DNA of 64,000 bases from Gemmatimonadota bacterium. Lineage in GTDB: Bacteria; Gemmatimonadota; Gemmatimonadetes; Longimicrobiales; Gaopeijiaceae. The stretch spans positions 62,001 through 126,000 of the forward strand of contig JAJDUP010000013.1 in assembly GCA_022826565.1 (NCBI GenBank). Reading direction: 5' to 3'. The notes under the pieces are model-generated. The model searched no databases, had not been told where the DNA came from, and saw only the letters and a list, made by a program, of their open reading frames with translations. Made by a program: the position numbers and the translations under genes. How positions within the stretch are numbered: the stretch's first letter is position 1; every line of letters begins with the position of its first letter. This document shows positions 1-7,502 of this stretch, piece after piece.

Positions 1-868
1 GGGTCGCGGAACATATGGTGTCGAAGGAGCGGAAGCACTCGCGCGCGTAGTCCTCCCCCCGGCCGTCCACCATCGCGGCGCGCACGCGGGCGGCGATCGC
101 CAGCGACTCGTTCGCCAGCATGGTGGTCTGATTCGCCACGCCGACCCTGGCGAGGTCGGTCTCCGGCTCGAATCCGGGCGTTGCCTTGTCGCGGAAGTGC
201 TCGCTGAAGGCCTCCGCCGAAAGGGCCCCCGGGCGGCGGGCGATGTAGTCGCACACCAGTTCCGCCTCTTCCATGTCGCGCACGATCAGGTACTTGCCGC
301 CTTCGTGCAGCGTCACCTGGGAGGCGGTCGCGCGGGATTCCTCGTGCGTGTACTTGCCGTGGACGATGGCCGTGAAGCCGTCGCGCGCGTATCCCTCGAC
401 GCGCTTCCACACGTTGAGCACGGAGCCGCAGGTCGTGTCGACCAGCACGCAGCCGATGTCCCGCAGTGCAGCGAAGTCGCGCTGCGTAACGCCGAACGCA
501 GGAATCAGGACGACATCGCGGGCAGTGATGTGCGAGAAGTCGAAGCTGTTGTCGTGGCGCGGGTAGATGAAGTCGATGCCCATCTCGCGCATGCGCTGGT
601 TCACATGCGGATTGTGGATGATCTCCCCGACCAGGTACACCCGCTTGCCGGGGAACTTGCGCACGGTCTCGTAGGCGTAGTCTATGGCCCGGTCGACGCC
701 GTAACAGAAGCCGAATACCTCCGCCAGACGGACCGTGATGTCGTCGAAGACATCGGTGTATCCGCGAGCCCGGATACGATCCACCAGCTGCGAGTGGTAC
801 TCGGCGTCGATGATGGGCTGGACCTGTTTCTTCAGCCCGAAGCCCCTCCGAAAGTACGTTTGCTCCAT
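1..868 (-). CDS. ispH: 4-hydroxy-3-methylbut-2-enyl diphosphate reductase (IspH), 3' end cut by window
   Basis: IspH is the [4Fe-4S] enzyme that makes IPP and DMAPP in the last step of the MEP isoprenoid pathway. The minus frame opens at an ATG at 868 (MEQTYFRRGFGLKKQ) and stays open to the window edge, giving about 289 codons. The three iron-sulfur cysteines are visible in VFGFCYGVDRA, LVDTTCGSVLNVWKRV and FDTICSAT. The segments HGKYTHEES and GEIIHNPHVN are also typical. The motif style (TTCxxVxxVW, HGKYxHEE) is that of the cyanobacterial/plant branch rather than the E. coli branch, as I recall for Gemmatimonadota. The C-terminus lies outside the window. The identity is very secure. Confidence 0.95.
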   Translation of the reverse strand, partial: MEQTYFRRGFGLKKQVQPIIDAEYHSQLVDRIRARGYTDVFDDITVRLAEVFGFCYGVDRAIDYAYETVRKFPGKRVYLVGEIIHNPHVNQRMREMGIDFIYPRHDNSFDFSHITARDVVLIPAFGVTQRDFAALRDIGCVLVDTTCGSVLNVWKRVEGYARDGFTAIVHGKYTHEESRATASQVTLHEGGKYLIVRDMEEAELVCDYIARRPGALSAEAFSEHFRDKATPGFEPETDLARVGVANQTTMLANESLAIAARVRAAMVDGRGEDYARECFRSFDTICSAT

Positions 869-917
869 TGACCCATCCAACAAGCGCTGCAAAGAGCGGG
901 CGCCGCGGCCTCCCCCA

Positions 918-947
918 TTATTGGGCGGACGCCCCGGCCAAATTCAA
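918..947 (-). promoter_or_regulatory. weak candidate promoter for ispH
   Basis: On the minus strand TTGAAT (942-947) and CAATAA (918-923) are separated by 18 bp, about 50 bp upstream of the ispH ATG. The rest of the 184-bp gap (869-1052) shows no gene. The match is modest, so this is only a candidate. Confidence 0.25.
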
Positions 948-1052
948 TCCGTACACAATTGAGTGAAGATATACACCTGTCAGCACCGAGTCGACAAGGG
1001 CGACCGCCGCCGACACCTGCCGGAGTCCGGCACAGACAGTCTGAGGCGACTC

Positions 1053-4000
1053 CTACGCCGAGGCCGGTTCCGTCATCACGGTGCCCACGTCGGCGCGCCC
1101 ACGCGCCTTTGCCCGCCGCCGCGCAAGCCAGCGCTGGTGGATCGAGCTCAGCGCCGGCACCAGGAACATCAGCAGGACCGTGGTGAAGAGGATGCCGCAG
1201 CCGACCGACGCGGAGAAGGGCACGAAGAACTGGGCCTGAATGGCGTCTTCGAGGATGAGCGGCGTGAAGCCCAGGAAGGTGGTCAGCGACGTCAGCATGA
1301 TCGGACGGAAGCGCCCCTTGGCACCCTCGATGATCGCTTCTCGCGGCGGGAGGCCTTCCTCGAGTTCCTGATCGATGAAGTCGATCATGACCAGGGAGTC
1401 GTTCACCACCACCCCGGCCAGGCCGAACACCCCGATAAAGGACTCGGAGCTGAGTGCGACGCCCAGGACCCAGTGACCCGGAATCACGCCGATCAACCCG
1501 AACGGGATGATGGCCATGATGATGAACGGCTTGGTGTAGGAACGCAGCGGAATCGCGAGGAGCGCGAAGATCAGGATCATGGCGATCCCGAAGCCGGGCC
1601 CCAGCGCGTTCATGGATTCCAGCTGCTGCTGCTGTTCGCCTCCGAAGGTGTAGGTCAGCTCCGGATCCTCGGCGACGAGCGCCGCGAGGATGTCATCTTC
1701 CAGTATGCTGTTGGCGCGCCCGCCGGATATCACCGCCGGGTCCACATCCGCAGTGACCCTGACGATACGCTGGCCGTCCTGGCGATGGATGGCGGGCGGC
1801 GACATGCCCGAGCTCAGTTCGGCAACCCGGCTCACCGGGACCTCGGCGCCGCCGGCCGTCCGCACCAGCGAGCTCTCGATGTCGGTGATCGAGTTGCGCT
1901 GTTCCTCGGGCAGCCGCACGTACACCCGGACCTCTTCGCGGCCCCGCTGTACGCGCAGGGCTTCAGCGCCGAAGAACGCGGACCGCGTCTGCCAGGCGAG
2001 GTCCTCAAGGGTGAGGCCGAGGGTTCGCGCTTCGGGCAACAGTCCCAGCCGGACCTCGGGGATGCCGGGCGTGTGATCGGAGCGTATGTCGTGGACGCCT
2101 GCCACTTCGCGGAGGTCATTGACGACTGATGTCGCGATCCCCGGGAGGCGCTCGGGGTCCGGATGGGCCAGAACAGCCTCGACGGGGTTGCCCAGGTCGT
2201 AGATGGTGCCGCTGATGGTGATCCCGCGGACATGGGGCGGAATGCCCACCTCCTCGCGCCATGCCTGCGCGATGTCTCCAGTGGGAATCTGCCGGTGCTG
2301 CGCGTCCAGGAGCTTGAATGCGATTGTGGCGACGTTGGGCTCCGGATTCAGGTTGAGGTTCGGACTGAGTCCCCCTCCCTCGACCCGCGGCCGCTGGCCG
2401 ACGGTAATCGTGACACCCGACAGCAGAGGCGGCGCGTCGGCGGGCCTGTCTGCGGAGATGCGCTCGATGACCCGGTGGCCGGCCGCCTCCAGCTCGCGCG
2501 CCACCTCGTAGGTCCGCTCGGCCGTCGTCCCGTCCGGCATCTCCAGGGTGGCCGTTGCGAAATCGCCTTCGACCTCCGTGGCGAAGGTGAATGAAACGAT
2601 GCCCGCCGGCAGCAGGGCAAAGCAGAAAATGAGCAGGGCGACGGCTGACGAGAGCGTCACTCCGGGCCGATCCGTCGCGAAACTCACGCCGCGGTGCAGC
2701 GGACCCTGCACGAACCTGCGCAGCTGCCGATCGACCTGGCCCTGAATCCGGGCTACGAATCGCTCCGGGCGCGTTCGGGGCGCCCAGTCCGGTCCGTGGA
2801 GGTGGTGGGAAAGGTGGTTCGGCAGCACCAGCAGCGATTCGATCAACGAAATCACCAGCATCGCGATGACGATGGTCGGCAGCGCCTTCCAGATCTCTCC
2901 GATCCCTCCGGGAATGAAGAGCAGGGGAGAGAACGCGGCGATGGTGGTCAGTACCGCGAAGATCAGGGGCACCTTGATTCGCCGCGCCCCGCGGATCGCC
3001 GCGACGACGCCCGGCGTGCCCCGCATTCGCTCCAGATGGATGTATTCGGAGACGACGATCGCGTCGTCCACTACGATTCCGATGGCGAGCACGAACGAGA
3101 AGAGGGAGACTGCGTGGATGGCGAGATCGAACACCATCATGGCGGTCAGGGCGCCGATGCCGGAAACCCCGAGGCCGACCGCTACCCAGAAGGCGAGCCG
3201 GAGCTCGAGAAACAGCCCCAGCGCGAGCAGCACCAGCAACAGCCCCAGAAGACCGTTCTTCATGAGGATCGCGGCGCGCTCCTCGAAGGCATCGGATTCA
3301 TCGTTCCAGATGGTGACGCCCACGCCGTCCGGAAGTGACGGCGCGACCTCGTCCGCGACGTGCTCCCGAACGGCGCGCGCCACATTCATCACCTTCTCGC
3401 CCTCGGCCCTGGAGACTTCGACGAAGGCGGCCGGCAGACCGTCGTGCCGGACGATCAGGCCCAGGTCCTGGAAGCCGTCGCGCACCTCGGCGATGTCACC
3501 CAGGCGGACGACCGTGCCGTCCCCGCGGCTCAGCAGGACGATCTCCTCGAAGTCCTGCTGATCGTAGCTCTGCCCCAGCGTGCGTACCCGCACCTGTGAC
3601 TGCTCGGTGTCGATGCTGCCGGCGGACAGGTCCAGCGAACTGCGGCGAATCGTGTTGGCGACATCCGACAGCGTGAGCCCCAGCGCCCTGAGCCGCTGCA
3701 GCGGCACTTCGATCGAGATTTCGTAGCGGCGTATGCCGCTCGTCTCCACCTGCGAGACGGAAGGCAGCGCGGCGAGCTCATCCTCGATCCGGTAGGCCAG
3801 CTCCTTCAGCGTCCGCTCGGGGACATCGCCGTAGACGACCAGGCGCATGATGCTCTGCGCGTTGGTCATCTCCCTGATCTGGGGCCGCTCGGCCTCGCCC
3901 GGGAACGTCTGGATCCGGCCCACCGCCGCTTCGACCTCGGCCAGGGCATCGTTCATGTCCGTGCCCGACCGCATTTCCACCCTGACCGACGCCATGCCGG

Positions 4001-4289
4001 GGGCCGCCACGGACTTCACCGCCTTCACGTCGCCCAGGCCCTCGACCTCGTCCTCGATCTTGGCGACGATGGACTCCTCCACCTCCTCGGGCGTGGCGCC
4101 CGGATAGGCGACGGAGACTTCGACCTGGTTGAAGGGCACGGCGGGCCAGGCTTCCAGTTCGAGCCCGAAGAACGAAGCCACGCCCGCGACGATGATGCCG
4201 ACCATCAGCAGATTGGCGGCCACGCTGTTGCTCGCCATGTAGGCGATGGGTCCCCCGGGCTCGCCGTGATTCCTTCCGTTCGAAGTCAT
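1053..4289 (-). CDS. RND-family efflux transporter permease (AcrB/HAE1 type)
   Basis: Inner-membrane proton-driven efflux pump subunit of 1078 aa, the normal length for the AcrB/MdtB family. An N-terminal membrane segment (NLLMVGIIVAGVASFFGLE) is followed by a large periplasmic porter domain. Next come helical blocks with GIVVDDAIVVSEYIHLERMR, the usual RND motif containing the paired acidic residues, and a second half with GVVVNDSLVMIDFIDQELEEG. RND pumps work with a periplasmic adaptor and an outer-membrane channel; neither is next to this gene. Its ATG overlaps a TGA on the same strand (ATGA, 4289-4286), which suggests it was once translationally coupled to an upstream gene now replaced by a TA pair. 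The substrate is unknown. Confidence 0.93.
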   Translation of the reverse strand: MTSNGRNHGEPGGPIAYMASNSVAANLLMVGIIVAGVASFFGLELEAWPAVPFNQVEVSVAYPGATPEEVEESIVAKIEDEVEGLGDVKAVKSVAAPGMASVRVEMRSGTDMNDALAEVEAAVGRIQTFPGEAERPQIREMTNAQSIMRLVVYGDVPERTLKELAYRIEDELAALPSVSQVETSGIRRYEISIEVPLQRLRALGLTLSDVANTIRRSSLDLSAGSIDTEQSQVRVRTLGQSYDQQDFEEIVLLSRGDGTVVRLGDIAEVRDGFQDLGLIVRHDGLPAAFVEVSRAEGEKVMNVARAVREHVADEVAPSLPDGVGVTIWNDESDAFEERAAILMKNGLLGLLLVLLALGLFLELRLAFWVAVGLGVSGIGALTAMMVFDLAIHAVSLFSFVLAIGIVVDDAIVVSEYIHLERMRGTPGVVAAIRGARRIKVPLIFAVLTTIAAFSPLLFIPGGIGEIWKALPTIVIAMLVISLIESLLVLPNHLSHHLHGPDWAPRTRPERFVARIQGQVDRQLRRFVQGPLHRGVSFATDRPGVTLSSAVALLIFCFALLPAGIVSFTFATEVEGDFATATLEMPDGTTAERTYEVARELEAAGHRVIERISADRPADAPPLLSGVTITVGQRPRVEGGGLSPNLNLNPEPNVATIAFKLLDAQHRQIPTGDIAQAWREEVGIPPHVRGITISGTIYDLGNPVEAVLAHPDPERLPGIATSVVNDLREVAGVHDIRSDHTPGIPEVRLGLLPEARTLGLTLEDLAWQTRSAFFGAEALRVQRGREEVRVYVRLPEEQRNSITDIESSLVRTAGGAEVPVSRVAELSSGMSPPAIHRQDGQRIVRVTADVDPAVISGGRANSILEDDILAALVAEDPELTYTFGGEQQQQLESMNALGPGFGIAMILIFALLAIPLRSYTKPFIIMAIIPFGLIGVIPGHWVLGVALSSESFIGVFGLAGVVVNDSLVMIDFIDQELEEGLPPREAIIEGAKGRFRPIMLTSLTTFLGFTPLILEDAIQAQFFVPFSASVGCGILFTTVLLMFLVPALSSIHQRWLARRRAKARGRADVGTVMTEPASA

Positions 4290-4409
4290 TGTGCCGGTTC
4301 AGCCTCGGTCGGAACGGGGATCATCGTTTTCAGGATGCGACAGCCAGGCACTGGTAGGATACTAAACGGGCGTGAGTAATGCACCCCGCGAAACGGGGAC
4401 CGCGCGGGA
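4286..4409 (-). pseudogene. possible tail of a lost RND adaptor gene
   Basis: Directly upstream of the RND pump an open minus-strand frame ends in ...CRILKTMIPVPTEAEPAQ-stop. Its TGA overlaps the pump's ATG by ATGA, the arrangement expected for the last codons of a membrane-fusion protein gene in an adaptor-pump operon. The frame runs into the 3' end of the vapC gene, where no adaptor coding can be recognised. This is an inference from position and overlap; the peptide itself is too short to assign. Confidence 0.3.
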
Positions 4410-4796
4410 TCACGCGACTCCGCCAAAACCGAGGGCGGCCGCCACCTCCGCTTGCCTCCGGTCGAGCGTCACAAACGCGATCGCAGCGGGCTCCGGCGCA
4501 GCGTACAGGGCGGTGGCGATGTGCCAGAGGTCGGCGCCGCGAAGGTGGCCGGCCTGCAAGGCGGACTCGATTTCGCTCGTAAGGGGCCGGTGGGGATGCA
4601 CCCAGCCGAGGCGGGCGAGGAGGTGGGCGGGCACCGCTCGTTGCTCGCGCCGGCAGGCGGCCCGGAGTTCCGCTTCCAGCAGGTTCGAGGATACCAGCCG
4701 CGAGAAACGCGTCAGGCTCTCCGCAAGCTCAACCGCGTCCTCTTCGGCGAAGGCGATTGCTACGATCGCGGACGTGTCGACGTACGCGACGCTCAT
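4410..4796 (-). CDS. PIN-domain toxin (VapC family)
   Basis: 128-aa PIN-domain ribonuclease, the usual VapC length. The acidic metal-binding residues are visible: D7 in YVDTSAIVAIAF, E43 in NLLEAELRA, the Asp of GADLWHIATA and the Asp of FVTLDRRQ. VapC toxins cleave specific RNAs, typically initiator tRNA or rRNA, when the antitoxin is degraded. The start overlaps the upstream antitoxin stop by 4 bp (ATGA, 4793-4796), as is usual for TA operons. The pair sits immediately upstream of the RND pump, in the place where an adaptor gene would be expected. Confidence 0.88.
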   Translation of the reverse strand: MSVAYVDTSAIVAIAFAEEDAVELAESLTRFSRLVSSNLLEAELRAACRREQRAVPAHLLARLGWVHPHRPLTSEIESALQAGHLRGADLWHIATALYAAPEPAAIAFVTLDRRQAEVAAALGFGGVA

Positions 4797-5068
4797 TCCT
4801 CACGCTCTGCGAGGAATCTGGCCAACCCGCCGGGGTTTGGAGGACCCGGGACGATTGGACTCCGCGGATCGTGCGCCGGGGTCAGGAGGCCGCGCTTTTC
4901 GAGGTCGGCGAAATGCTCCTCGACGCTCCTGGCCTCGGGTGCCAGGGGACGGATTTCCGCCACGGGGTTGCCGCGGTAGGTGACGGTGACCGCCGTCCCC
5001 TCGCGGACGAGGCGGAGTACTTCCGAAAAGCGCGCCTTGGCCTCGTAGGTGGAATAGGTAGGGTTCAT
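4793..5068 (-). CDS. Phd/YefM-family antitoxin
   Basis: 91-aa partner of the PIN toxin. The N-terminal Phd fold is clear in TYSTYEAKARFSEVLRLVREG followed by VTVTYRGNPVAEIRP, the DNA-binding and dimerisation part that also represses the operon. The C-terminal half (EEHFADLEKRGLL...GLARFLAERE) is the toxin-binding tail. It is the first gene of the operon and overlaps vapC by 4 bp. An imperfect palindrome lies 9 bp upstream of its ATG and is the likely autoregulatory site. Confidence 0.85.
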   Translation of the reverse strand: MNPTYSTYEAKARFSEVLRLVREGTAVTVTYRGNPVAEIRPLAPEARSVEEHFADLEKRGLLTPAHDPRSPIVPGPPNPGGLARFLAEREE

Positions 5069-5076
5069 GTTCTCAA

Positions 5077-5090
5077 TCTAACTAGTCAGA
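5077..5090. promoter_or_regulatory. putative operator of the phd/vapC pair
   Basis: TCTAACTAGTCAGA reads nearly the same on both strands, with one mismatched pair, and lies just upstream of the antitoxin ATG. Phd-type antitoxins bind short palindromes at this position. The remainder of the gap to 5174 shows nothing else. Confidence 0.45.
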
Positions 5091-5174
5091 CCAGTCCGGC
5101 AACGGGTGATGGCGGACCTCATCGGCAGATTCCCCTGCTCAGGTGCCCGTGAGATTCTCCCGCACAGGCGACCC

Positions 5175-6290
5175 TCACATCCGGCCGGCGCGGCGCAGCA
5201 ATCTCAGGTGAGTGCGGACGTTGTCGTGCTCGAAGTAGGCGTCCTGGAGGTGGCGGTGACCGCTGGAGAGCATCGCGGTGCGGCCGTGCAGCACGCGGTG
5301 TCCGGCGCACAGCAGGATGTGCCCGCCCTCCAGGCGGAAGGTGGCCTGGGCGCCGGGGTCGTTCACGCGCCGCGAGAGCTCGTGATAGGCGGCGTAGAAG
5401 GCGGTCAGACGGGGCTCCGAGAGGGGAACGGCCTGCATCTGGGCGGTGTTGAAGCGCAGCATCCGGAGTTCGCCGTTGCTATCCAGCTCGACCATGGGAT
5501 TGACCGCGTAGCACTCGTATTCGTGACTGAAGATGCGGAATGGCACCGGGACCCGGCACAGCACGTCAAACTTGTCGGGGTGATCAGTGCGCAGTTCGCG
5601 CAACAGGCCGAAGCCGTCGACGACGGTGGACTCGCCGCCTTCGCATTCGTTCACGAGCATGTGCAGCGCCTGCACGTTCGGCGGCCACGAGTAGCTGGTG
5701 AAATCGTTGTGCGGCGCGACCGCCAGGGTCGTGTGGGCGATGTTGTAGCCCTTCGGATCGACCTTGACGTTGTGGATGCGCTCGAAGAGCACCTCGCGGA
5801 TCGGGCCCAGGCGGGCCGCGAGCTGCTCGGACGAGTCGGGTTCGGTCGGGGCGTCGACGAGCACGCAGACGCCGGTTCGCAGGAACTCCTCGATGAGCTC
5901 GGCGGCTGCGCTGTCGCTTGCCAGGAATTGCCGGTAGTCGAACCTCGCGGGCTGGAAGTTGCCGTCCCAGTAGCGCAGGTCGACGGTGGGCAGGGTGAGG
6001 AGGCCGCGGAGTTCGGTTGTGGGGTAGTGGGTGTGATGACCGTCGGGCCAGTCGATGGCGATGGCCTCGTCGGCGGATCCGGGGTGCTCGATGCTGACCC
6101 GGCGCGGCCCAAGGTCGCCGGGGACGCTGTAGAGGTGGAAGCGCTTCTCGGTGGTCTGCACGACGCGGCATTCGCTGCAGCCGCAGTTGTCGCGCAGCCA
6201 GAGGTAGGGAAGGACGGTCCGCTCGCCGTCGCTCCAGACGGCGGACATGGTGTTGGCGTTCTGGGTGACGCTGCTGATCGAATGATGCAT
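5175..6290 (-). CDS. TmpA-like / gamma-butyrobetaine-hydroxylase-type Fe(II)/2-oxoglutarate dioxygenase
   Basis: 371-aa non-haem iron dioxygenase. The N-terminal GBBH-like domain (DUF971) has the zinc cysteines in DNCGCSECR (36-41). The TauD-type core has the HxD iron motif H194-N-D196 (VAPHNDFTSYSW) and the distal His335 in AGHRVLHGRT, with a C-terminal Arg region for 2-oxoglutarate. By sequence alone it would be called gamma-butyrobetaine or trimethyllysine hydroxylase. The divergent neighbour is a PhnZ/TmpB-type HD oxygenase. In characterised bacteria that pairing marks TmpA, which hydroxylates 2-trimethylammonioethylphosphonate so that TmpB can split the C-P bond to glycine betaine and phosphate. 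The TmpA reading comes from context; the fold is certain. Confidence 0.8.
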   Translation of the reverse strand: MHHSISSVTQNANTMSAVWSDGERTVLPYLWLRDNCGCSECRVVQTTEKRFHLYSVPGDLGPRRVSIEHPGSADEAIAIDWPDGHHTHYPTTELRGLLTLPTVDLRYWDGNFQPARFDYRQFLASDSAAAELIEEFLRTGVCVLVDAPTEPDSSEQLAARLGPIREVLFERIHNVKVDPKGYNIAHTTLAVAPHNDFTSYSWPPNVQALHMLVNECEGGESTVVDGFGLLRELRTDHPDKFDVLCRVPVPFRIFSHEYECYAVNPMVELDSNGELRMLRFNTAQMQAVPLSEPRLTAFYAAYHELSRRVNDPGAQATFRLEGGHILLCAGHRVLHGRTAMLSSGHRHLQDAYFEHDNVRTHLRLLRRAGRM

Positions 6291-6412
6291 GGCCGATCCC
6301 CTCCGTCAGGGTACGATAGTCGTCCGCGGGACAGATCCGCTCGTCTTCAAATGCAGTCTGACCCGGAGGGGGCGCGCTTGACAATGCCCCTCGCCTTCGG
6401 AAGAGTGACAGC

Positions 6413-7003
6413 ATGCAAGGCAAGGCAACGAGCGTCCCCACGGTCAGCTTCACCGCAATGGCGGACGGCACCCGCGAGGACTACGAGCTGCTCGACCGCT
6501 TCGAGGACGAGTTCGCCGCCGGCACCGCCGACCGCGTGCTGGCCCACCTCCGCGAACTGGCGGATTCGGTCGCCGGCTACCAGGTCGACCGGCTCGAGCA
6601 CTCGCTGCAGAGCGCCACCCGCGCCTATCGCGACGGCGCGGACGAGGAGATGGTGGTGGCGGCGCTCCTCCACGACGTCGACGACCTGCTGGCGCCGCAC
6701 AGCCATGGCGAGCTCGCCGCGCTGCTTCTGCGCCCCTACGTCACCGAGCGCACGTACTGGATCGTCAGGCACCACGGCCTCTTCCAGTTCTTCTACTACG
6801 CCCACCACCTCGGCGGCGACCGCCACGCGCGCGACAGGTTCCGCGACCATCCCTGGTACCAGGACGCCGTGGACTTCTGCCACCGCTGGGACCAGTGCGC
6901 CTTCGATCCGGGCTACGACACGCTGCCGCTGGAGTTCTTCGAGCCGATGGTGCGGCGGGTGTTCGCGCGCGAGCCGTACAGTCTGGCGCCGCGGGGGGAT
7001 TGA
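6413..7003 (+). CDS. HD-domain mixed-valent di-iron oxygenase, PhnZ/TmpB-like
   Basis: 196-aa HD-domain protein. DRLEHSLQSATRAYRDGADEEM and VVAALLHDVDD closely follow the PhnZ pattern as I remember it. Likely metal ligands are H63, H87, D88, H96 or H98, H120 and D160 (RWDQ). PhnZ and TmpB cleave the C-P bond of hydroxylated phosphonates rather than hydrolysing phosphates. The Tyr/Glu lid described for PhnZ is not obvious here, but Y56 lies 7 residues before the first ligand. The gene is divergent from the TmpA-like dioxygenase across 122 bp, so the two probably share regulation. No phosphonate transporter gene is nearby. An ordinary HD phosphohydrolase is the alternative. Confidence 0.75.
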   Translation: MQGKATSVPTVSFTAMADGTREDYELLDRFEDEFAAGTADRVLAHLRELADSVAGYQVDRLEHSLQSATRAYRDGADEEMVVAALLHDVDDLLAPHSHGELAALLLRPYVTERTYWIVRHHGLFQFFYYAHHLGGDRHARDRFRDHPWYQDAVDFCHRWDQCAFDPGYDTLPLEFFEPMVRRVFAREPYSLAPRGD

Positions 7004-7071
7004 GCGGGCACGCAACGCGGAGGAATCGCTGACGGTGGCGGCCGAGGCCGGATACGGACCCGTGTAACAAC

Positions 7072-7123
7072 GTCATATATGACATAATAGATCCTTATTT
7101 CTGACTAACACGCCATATTTGAC
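7072..7123. promoter_or_regulatory. paired operators upstream of hipBA
   Basis: GTCATATATGAC (7072-7083) is a perfect 12-bp palindrome. GCCATATTTGAC (7112-7123) repeats it with two changes, exactly 40 bp downstream. Both lie in an AT-rich stretch in front of the hipB start, as expected for a dimeric HTH repressor that controls its own operon. Confidence 0.6.
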
Positions 7124-7184
7124 GTTATCGACAGATCCTTCCATCCCGTTTATCTTGATTGGTCCAAAGGAGGAGGGCCGAGCC

Positions 7185-7502
7185 ATGGGAGCGATCGTCG
7201 CCACAAGCCGGACGCCGGAAGTGCTTCGTGAAGTGGGCGCGCGGCTGAAGGCACTGCGCCTTCAACAAAACCGGCGGGTCGAGGACCTCGCTGCCGACTC
7301 CGGAGTGAGTCCCCGCACAATCAACCGTCTCGAAGCCGGGCATAGCGTCGGAACCGAGAATCTGGTGCGGGTGATGCGTGCGTTGGGACGGCTGCAGGCA
7401 TTCGAGGCGTTCGTCCCCGTGCCCGAAATGTCGCCCTACGATGTCGAAAAGTTGCGTGGCAGGATAAGGCGCCGCGCGTCGAGGAGGGGTCGTGAGTGGT
7501 GA
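7185..7502 (+). CDS. HipB-like XRE-family antitoxin/repressor
   Basis: About 105-aa helix-turn-helix protein, the DNA-binding antitoxin for the kinase encoded next. The HTH is LKALRLQQNRRVEDLAADSG plus VSPRTINRLEAG. I chose the ATG at 7185 because AAAGGAGGAGG ends about 9 bp before it. An earlier in-frame start at 7119 would lie inside the second operator. The stop (7500-7502) overlaps the start of hipA by 11 bp, so the two are translationally coupled. It probably binds the operators at 7072-7123. Confidence 0.85.
   Translation: MGAIVATSRTPEVLREVGARLKALRLQQNRRVEDLAADSGVSPRTINRLEAGHSVGTENLVRVMRALGRLQAFEAFVPVPEMSPYDVEKLRGRIRRRASRRGREW

Noticed and set aside
197..871. plus-strand frame at the window start
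   Set aside because: It is antisense to ispH, whose minus-strand translation has all three iron-sulfur cysteine motifs.
6378..6383. TTGACA upstream of the TmpB-like gene
   Set aside because: No -10 box lies at a workable distance before the ATG at 6413.
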